DNA of 64,000 nt from contig CM119271.1 of assembly GCA_051294375.1 (NCBI GenBank), positions 6,449,632-6,513,631 of the forward strand, read 5' to 3'. The position numbers were made by a program, and so were the translations under genes. The stretch's first letter is position 1. Each line of letters begins with the position of its first letter. Positions 57,787 to 64,000 of the stretch are shown piece after piece. The notes beneath the pieces were generated by a model. That model made no database searches and had not been told where the DNA came from. It worked only from the letters and a program-made list of their open reading frames with translations. Source of the stretch: Paraspadella gotoi (Eukaryota; Chaetognatha).

Positions 57787-59037
57787 GGGAGTTATTTAGC
57801 AGCTGTATATGCTAAAAAGTATTTTAACCAATTGCAGTAAACAGTGGTTACAGTAATAGCGGATAAGAAAAAAAAGATTTTACGGTTATAGTATTATACA
57901 TAGAGGAGAGGTAATAATTACGGAAAGATATCTACAGAGGTGTTACGAGTACCCTTGCTAGGTGTATATATTTGTCGCGTTCGCCAATGCATAACTAGAT
58001 AAAAGTTTCGTAATCATATAAAATTTACGAAACAAAAACTTACGAAAAAACAAATCTAAAACAGAGCCTTTTTGGCAGACAATAGCCAATGATTCGGCCA
58101 CTGTGCCCCTATCTCCTTCGACGATGTGCATTCTGACGGAGATCCGCTCGACGTTTGAAGAAATGATCAATCGGCCTTGAAACATAGGAGATAGCAGAGG
58201 ACTTCGTCATTCTGTTTCGGTGTGTCAAGTCAACCAGTCAGGTTGTCTGTAACTCTCGTTGTTTGTTATTTCGTCGTTAGTTCTTCTCGTCGAATCGGAA
58301 CCCAAGACAGGACGGCTGAAGATAGTTTTGTAATCTCTGCCGTATGGATTGTCTTCCACCTTGTTTGATCGCCTCTCGAACTATGTTACCTTACTGTAAC
58401 ATATTTATTAGTCTTTTGAGGCGAATGTTTTTAAAATGGATCTTTAATAGTTCTTGCTGCCAACTTGCGTCCAGTAAAATGCTTATTGGATATGTATTGT
58501 CGGAAGGTTGACGCCAGCCTTAGGTGCTTGTTTTGAAATCTTCTCGAGTTTCCCCCAATGGACTTCTGACATCGAAAGATAGCAGATACTACCATATTCT
58601 AGTAGCGTTCCTAATCATAACATTTAAAGATATTAATGATCATTGAGTTATTAACCTTTGTTCATTAATTTGATATCTTCCTAATACTCCATTCTAATAA
58701 TTTGCCCTTTCGGATAGTTCGTTTTATAATTTTTTCCATAGGAGTTTTTGAATCTAAGGTCACGCCCAGGAACTTTACCTTGTCTACTACTTCAACTGCC
58801 GGTGCCCAGTAGATTTAGGCTCACGTCCCGTGTTCAATGATTCTGTAGTGACCCGAAGATGATGAGGTTAGATTTGTGCGGTGCCAATTTTAGGCGCCTA
58901 CTTCGTGCACACAATCTCTAATATCCGTATTAGCCTTTTCATACGTATGTTTCCGCGATCTGGCGGATTATCCTGCATGGTCCATGCTGCTGGTCGTTCG
59001 GCGGAACTGGGCCGGTTCTAATTTCCTGGTTGCTCCT

Positions 59038-59068
<31 letters not shown>

Positions 59069-59674
59069 GGTGGGACTAAGATAAGGAGGTACTTACTACT
59101 TAACAGAGGTTTTTTTTTGCATAACGGAATAAAATAATTATACGATCCTACTTTTTATAATGAGGAGACCTGGTAAATTGTGGAAAGATTCTTCATTAAA
59201 AGCAGAGGGGTTTCCGCTCAACACCCGTTCAAAGGTTCTGGAGGCCCGGATAACTAATAAAACAATTATATAACAAGAAACAATGGGACGAGATATAGCC
59301 AAAAAAAAAAAAGCGCAAGCAAACTGGCAGCCAGACGCACAGACAGACGGATGACAGACCTTTCTCTCATCTCACTTTCCCTTCAATTTTCGAATCGATT
59401 CGGTTAAACACGAGGACAAGATGTTATCCAAATTCCTCAACTTCCTCGCTCTTCCCCTCTTCCTCTCTTACCTCCTCTTCCTCCTCTTACCTCGTCTCCC
59501 ATTATCAGGGCATTAAGAAGGTTTTCCCTCGCTCCCTCTTAATCCTCTCCCCCCCAACTCCGGCCACGCACTCTCCCAACCATGCGCCTTCCGTCGGGGA
59601 ACGGAATTTGTATTCGCGCAAGATCGGGAACTTTGGGACAAAAAAAGAGTTGAAGAGGAGAGAGAGTAGAGAGG

Positions 59675-59718
<44 letters not shown>

Positions 59719-60238
59719 AATGAAAGAACAAAGAAGAGAAAAGGGGATTGAATGAAAAGAAAAAAATACGCCGGTTGATTTACGTTTGCGAGAACGATGA
59801 ATCTTTTTAAAACCATAAAACTAAAGATTTTTTTTTTTTGTAAAATATTGATTATTATTAATTATTAAATCAATAATAATACTAATAATTCTAATATTAT
59901 AGTTTGTATGGTATGTGCTAAGTCTAAGCTCAATATTATTTAAACCTACCATTTTAAAATGATAATTATTGAGTAACATGACAAGGCTAGCTAACGAGAG
60001 TAAAATGAAATCTGTTCTATGTCTCACATACGCGTCGTAACTACTAAATTCTGAAAAATGGATTCTATAGTAATGTCAAAAAACTTTGATGAATATTTGA
60101 ATAGTTTAAAGATGGTGTATAGAAAGTTAGGTTAGGCTTTCAATAGTTTTCTTCAGGTCTTATTGCATCCACTTTTGTCCGGTCTATTCGTTATATAGAC
60201 AAAAGGTCCTCAGTCAAAAAATCTAAGAAAGAGAGAGA

Positions 60239-60295
<57 letters not shown>
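57787..60295 (+). repeat. second family, exact segment, copy 2
   Basis: Exact duplicate of 53,230-55,738. The left junction joins CCAAAA to GGGAGTTATTTAG. In the other noisy copy (62,330) the corresponding sequence continues instead as CAAAACAAAGAAGG, so this junction looks artificial. Confidence 0.9.
58197..59037 (-). pseudogene. Jockey/CR1-like LINE reverse transcriptase fragment, copy 2
   Basis: Identical to the fragment at 53,640-54,480, with the same stops and frameshifts. It brings no independent evidence. Confidence 0.65.
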
Positions 60296-60299
<4 letters not shown>

Positions 60300-60533
60300 A
60301 GAGCGACACTGAAGGAGGACGAGAACATACGAGAAGACCAGAGAGGAAGAAATATTACATTTCACGTCATAGATATAAAAAATCAGATTAACGTTCATTT
60401 TACAATCCAAAGTGCATTGTTTCGGACGCAATATTTTAAAGGTCAAATATAGTTGAAAAAAATTTATAAAGCTTTATCGAAAAGGGAGTAACGATAGAAA
60501 GCAGACAGTAACAATTTAATTATTCGAGTGAGA

Positions 60534-60588
<55 letters not shown>

Positions 60589-62330
60589 CAAGAGAGAGAG
60601 AGAGGAGAGAGGAGAGTGAGAGAGAGGAGAGAGAGAATGAGAGGAGAGTGAAGGATATATATATATATAATATTGATATTGTTTAAAAATAGAAGAGCTT
60701 TAGGCAAGTTTATTAAACTACCTCAAAAGATTACTTATGTGAGATATAGAATTCTTCTCAAAACGGCAGAACCGTATATTTTAAAATCAGTTGAATTTAG
60801 AAAAGAAGGGAGGGGTAGAGAGAGAGAGAGAGAGAGAGAGAAGAAGAGAGGGGGATGAAAGAAGGAGAAGAGACAAACATCGTGAACACGAAATGAGTTT
60901 GGCGTGATGTCCGATTCGAATCGCCAACGCACAAGGGAATGGAACTTCAGGTTCTCAAATTTTTTTTATTTTTTTTTCTTTTTTTTAAATTTTTTTGTAA
61001 GTCTGATCCAGAAAGTTCTTCGCAGCATTGTTCACTTAGATTTCCGTCTCACATTCTCCATAGTTCTCTATTTTTTTTATTATGTTTCAAAAAAAATCAT
61101 TTCCGGTTACAAAATACAATTCTGCACTTTAGCTTTAGCGTCATAAGCGAATCGTATCAGTCTATGCGGGCGCGCGTGCGGCTTCTCATGGTTCGCTTAA
61201 ATAACCTGTCATTTCATAAAACTCGTACTCAAAAGTACTCCAAAATTAATTAGGCAACGAAAAATAAGCAATATGAACTCGCTCTCTCTAATTCAGAGTC
61301 TCGACATCACTAATATTTTTTCAAGTTTTCATTCTCACTCTCGCTCATTTCTCACTGTTTCTCAGCAGTTTATTTAACAATTCCTCATCTTCGCTGCCTA
61401 CACTCTGCTCTCTCTCATTATTCACTGCATTCTTTCTCACTCTCACGCTTTTGCACTCTCAGCGACTTTCCCGCCAACACGACACCCTTCGCTTCTCTTG
61501 GCTGGGTTCGTGAAACGATGAAGTTGCCTATTAAGAGGTCGTCGTCGTCGCGTCGTCGTCGCGTCGTCGTCGTCGTCGTCGTCGTCGTTCGCATTGTGTC
61601 AATAGCATGGCGTTGGCTGCAGACTGTGCACTTTTGACGTTGTCGTCTCTTGGCCCGCTTTAAAGGGGTAAATGTAGAGGTATTATGGTTGAGTCATGAC
61701 ATTCGATTTACAGGGTACGTTGAATTGTAGTATTTGTATTACACACCAGATGCCGAAGTTTACCAATCAAAAAGTCCAAAGGGGAAGTTAAAAAAGCGTG
61801 AAAAAGTAAGAATTTGATTAATCGTCAATTATACGAGCGCGGGTCAAAGGCGGAAGATTGGGACGGGCAAAGGCGGAGACTGGGATGGGCAAAGGCGGAT
61901 ATTAGGACGGGCAAAGGCGGAGACTGAGATGGGAAAATGCGGAGATTGACGGGCCAAAGGCAGAGATTGCGACGGGCAAAGGAGGGAACTGGGATGGACA
62001 AAGGCGAAGACGGGATGGGCAAGGCGGAGATTCGGACGAGCAAAGGCGGAGACTGGGACGGACAAAGGCAGGTGACTGGGACGGTCAAAGGCGGACACTG
62101 TGATGGGCAGAGACAGCGAGAGCAAAACGGAGATTAGCACGGGCAAAGGCGGAGATTGGGAACAGAAAAAGAAGCGAATTGGGGACGTGCAAAAGCGCGG
62201 GCTGAGCCAGGAGATTGGCTGCGGGCAAAGGCGCCGATTAAATAACTCCAGGGCGTCGATTAACTTCACCTCGTGATCCCAAAAGCGCGAAGCAGAACGA
62301 ATCTGAAATTTCTCATCAAATCCAAAACAA
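60296..62330 (+). repeat. second family, variable segment, copy 2
   Basis: Indel-variant of 55,739-57,786 with the same order of parts: GA tract, ATACGAGAAGACCAGA, TATATATA, the CAT-rich T-tract, the CT-rich promoter-like run (61,320-61,500), the TCG array (61,539-61,590), the KLPIK ORF start (61,751) and the minisatellite. Confidence 0.85.
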
Positions 62331-62382
62331 AGAAGGGGGGGGGATCAATGGAGGAAGAGGAAGAGGAGAGGAGAGGGACGAA

Positions 62383-62405
62383 GGGGGGAGGGGGGGAAAA
62401 GGGGG
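62383..62405 (+). other. G-quadruplex-forming motif
   Basis: G6, A, G7, AAAA, G5 within 23 bases, inside a purine-rich stretch (62,333-62,515) that also holds a 25-N gap (62,465-62,489). Confidence 0.6.
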
Positions 62406-62614
62406 ACAGGAGAAGAGATGAAGAATGGTGGAAGTGGAGGGGGAAGTGGAGAAAGGTGGCGAAANNNNNNNNNNNNNNNNNNNNNNNNNGGGGGGAGAGT
62501 ATTAGTAAAGGAAAGAGAGAGAGACGGAGGGCGAGCGAGGAAAGCATCTTGGGACACGTGAGAAAAAGATTAGAGTAAGTAAAGGTTGAGAAAGGAGGAG
62601 AGAGTGAATGAGAG

Positions 62615-62737
<123 letters not shown>

Positions 62738-62871
62738 CAGAAAGAAAATGGAGGCACGAGTGAATTAGAAAAGGAAAGAGATGAGGGATTAGATGTGATA
62801 AAATATTTGAGGAGAGAGAAAAGTGAAAAAAAAGAAAAGAAAAAAAAAACATTTCAAATTCCAAAAAGGAG

Positions 62872-62881
62872 TCGACGACGC

Positions 62882-62932
<51 letters not shown>
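62872..62932. repeat. (GAC)n microsatellite
   Basis: GAC array with one GCC break. ORFs reading through it as Asp or Arg runs have Lys-rich or unconvincing flanks. Short GGTC repeats follow at 63,009-63,024. 63,030-63,690 is AT- or CA-rich with no gene recognised; it includes an octamer-like ATTTGCATAATGA near 63,388. Confidence 0.95.
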
Positions 62933-63691
62933 TTCAATGAAGTTTCTGTCAAAAATCGAAAATTCATCGGCAGAAAATTGGAATCTGCGGGATCCTGGGG
63001 TCGCGACGGTCGGTCGGTCGGTCCGTGTCGCCCCCTTCTCCGCACATTTGTCATTATTTTCTTTTTTTTCCTCTTTCAAAATTGAACCAGTGTCCCCCAT
63101 TAACACGGTACGGATGATCCATCCATTAAATCATTCTTTTCCCCACTCTTCGACTTATAGTTAATTGAATATAGTTACTATTAGTTAAATGAATGTACAG
63201 TACAAATTACTATAATTTAAAAACATCATTTGGTTTAAATTCGAACTAAATTTGGTTTTTCTAATTTTCGTCATCTAAATCAACCACCAAAAAAAAACCC
63301 ACTATTCCACCATCATCCCACCTCGCCCACCCTACCACCACTCCGGCACCTATCGACACCCACTCAAAGTGTCAAGCGCCCACCATCTCATTTGCATAAT
63401 GAGGTTCTCCATTCCTTTGTTTCTCTGGCAAACTGGAAGGGATTATGAACTCCAGCCGCATTGGGGAGAGGGAAAGGCTCGTGAGTGGAGGGGGAGTTAA
63501 TTACTGTCTATTTTGTTGATTAGGCGTTAATTTATGAACAAACACTTTTTTTAAAAAATATTTCGATGGTGCATTGACATTGAATAAATTGATTTTAAAT
63601 AAATTAGCTTAAATTAGATAGCAGGCATTGCCCATTGCCCCAATGCCCCATGCTCATACCCAGGTTCACCCTGTAAATATACTTTATACCT

Positions 63692-63706
63692 CAGGGGCGT
63701 AGCCAC
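63692..63706. mobile_element. possible DNA-transposon terminus
   Basis: CAGGGGCGTAGCCAC resembles the common CAGGGGCGTAGCCA start of many animal hAT-like element ends, followed by a CCAAGCCAGG / GCCCAGGACCC stretch. Neither the opposite end nor a transposase is in the window. 63,730-64,000 shows nothing else recognisable. Confidence 0.3.
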
Positions 63707-64000
63707 CTGCCAAGCCAGGTAACAAGCCCAGGACCCGTTTCTTGCCAGCGAGAAGGACATAAGAGAGGGACATCTTCAACCCACTCAGCACATCATTCAC
63801 ATATATTACAGATGCCAGAATGATAGACAGAAATGCCAGAAATTAATGATGTCGTTATAACAGTGCGTTAAAAAAAAAATTTACAAAATCCGTCGCCATA
63901 GGAAAGCGATATTTCACTTCTTCTTTTTTTTCATTAAACGTCCTTCATCCATAATGAGTTACGGTTAGCGCTCCATTTCAAATTTGTCCTTGTTCGATTT

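Noticed and set aside
62823-63164. 113-residue ORF with an Asp17 run
   Set aside because: Its start is poly-Lys from an A-rich run and its end is T-rich; only the (GAC)n repeat gives it length, and a poly-Arg frame overlaps it.

Overview
The window is eukaryotic nuclear DNA, most probably from an invertebrate animal. It has no bacterial gene layout. It is AT-rich and very dense in simple repeats: (GA/CT)n, (GAC/GTC)n, (GAAA)n, (GAAT)n, (TAA)n and (GATA)n. It carries decayed retrotransposons (Ty1/copia-like and a Jockey/CR1-like LINE) and only short, isolated coding-like stretches. I cannot name a species. Degenerate TTAGG/TTAGGG-like and ATCTAA-like tracts are compatible with an animal but do not identify it. 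No rRNA, tRNA, CRISPR array, operon or convincing complete multi-exon gene was found.

Layout. 1-6.9 kb: two low-confidence exon candidates, then noisy fragments of a copia-like polyprotein, with the integrase part present twice. 7-17 kb: microsatellites, three minisatellites, telomere-like tracts, acidic ORFs, a basic ORF and a 1-kb pure polypyrimidine block. 17.0-47.2 kb: a repeated block of about 7.45 kb, present as one interrupted inverted copy (17.0-22.5 kb), one indel-rich direct copy interrupted by a 2.5-kb segment (22.5-29.7 kb) and two tandem direct copies (32.4-39.7 and 39.7-47.2 kb). The tandem copies match base for base over about 5.9 kb. 47.2-52 kb: unique sequence with large gaps, (GTC)n tracts and a divergent pair of small ORFs (49,917-50,081 minus with a polyadenylation signal; 50,187-50,372 plus with 22 alanines). 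52-62.3 kb: a second repeated block with a 4,557-base period, holding a degenerate LINE reverse transcriptase, two ORFs that share a KLPIK motif, and a 22-bp minisatellite. 62.3-64 kb: G-rich, GATA and GAC repeats, and a possible DNA-transposon end.

Much of the duplication looks partly or wholly like an assembly product. Exact copies sit beside copies differing by scattered single-base indels, as in uncorrected long reads, and many gaps are exactly 25 N. Statements about copy number and broken frames should be read with that in mind. The best-supported coding candidates are the 54-residue ORF at 49,917-50,081, the 63-residue ORF at 24,867-25,058 and the paired KLPIK ORFs near 57 kb. None has a function I recognise. 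I found no convincing new multi-gene system.
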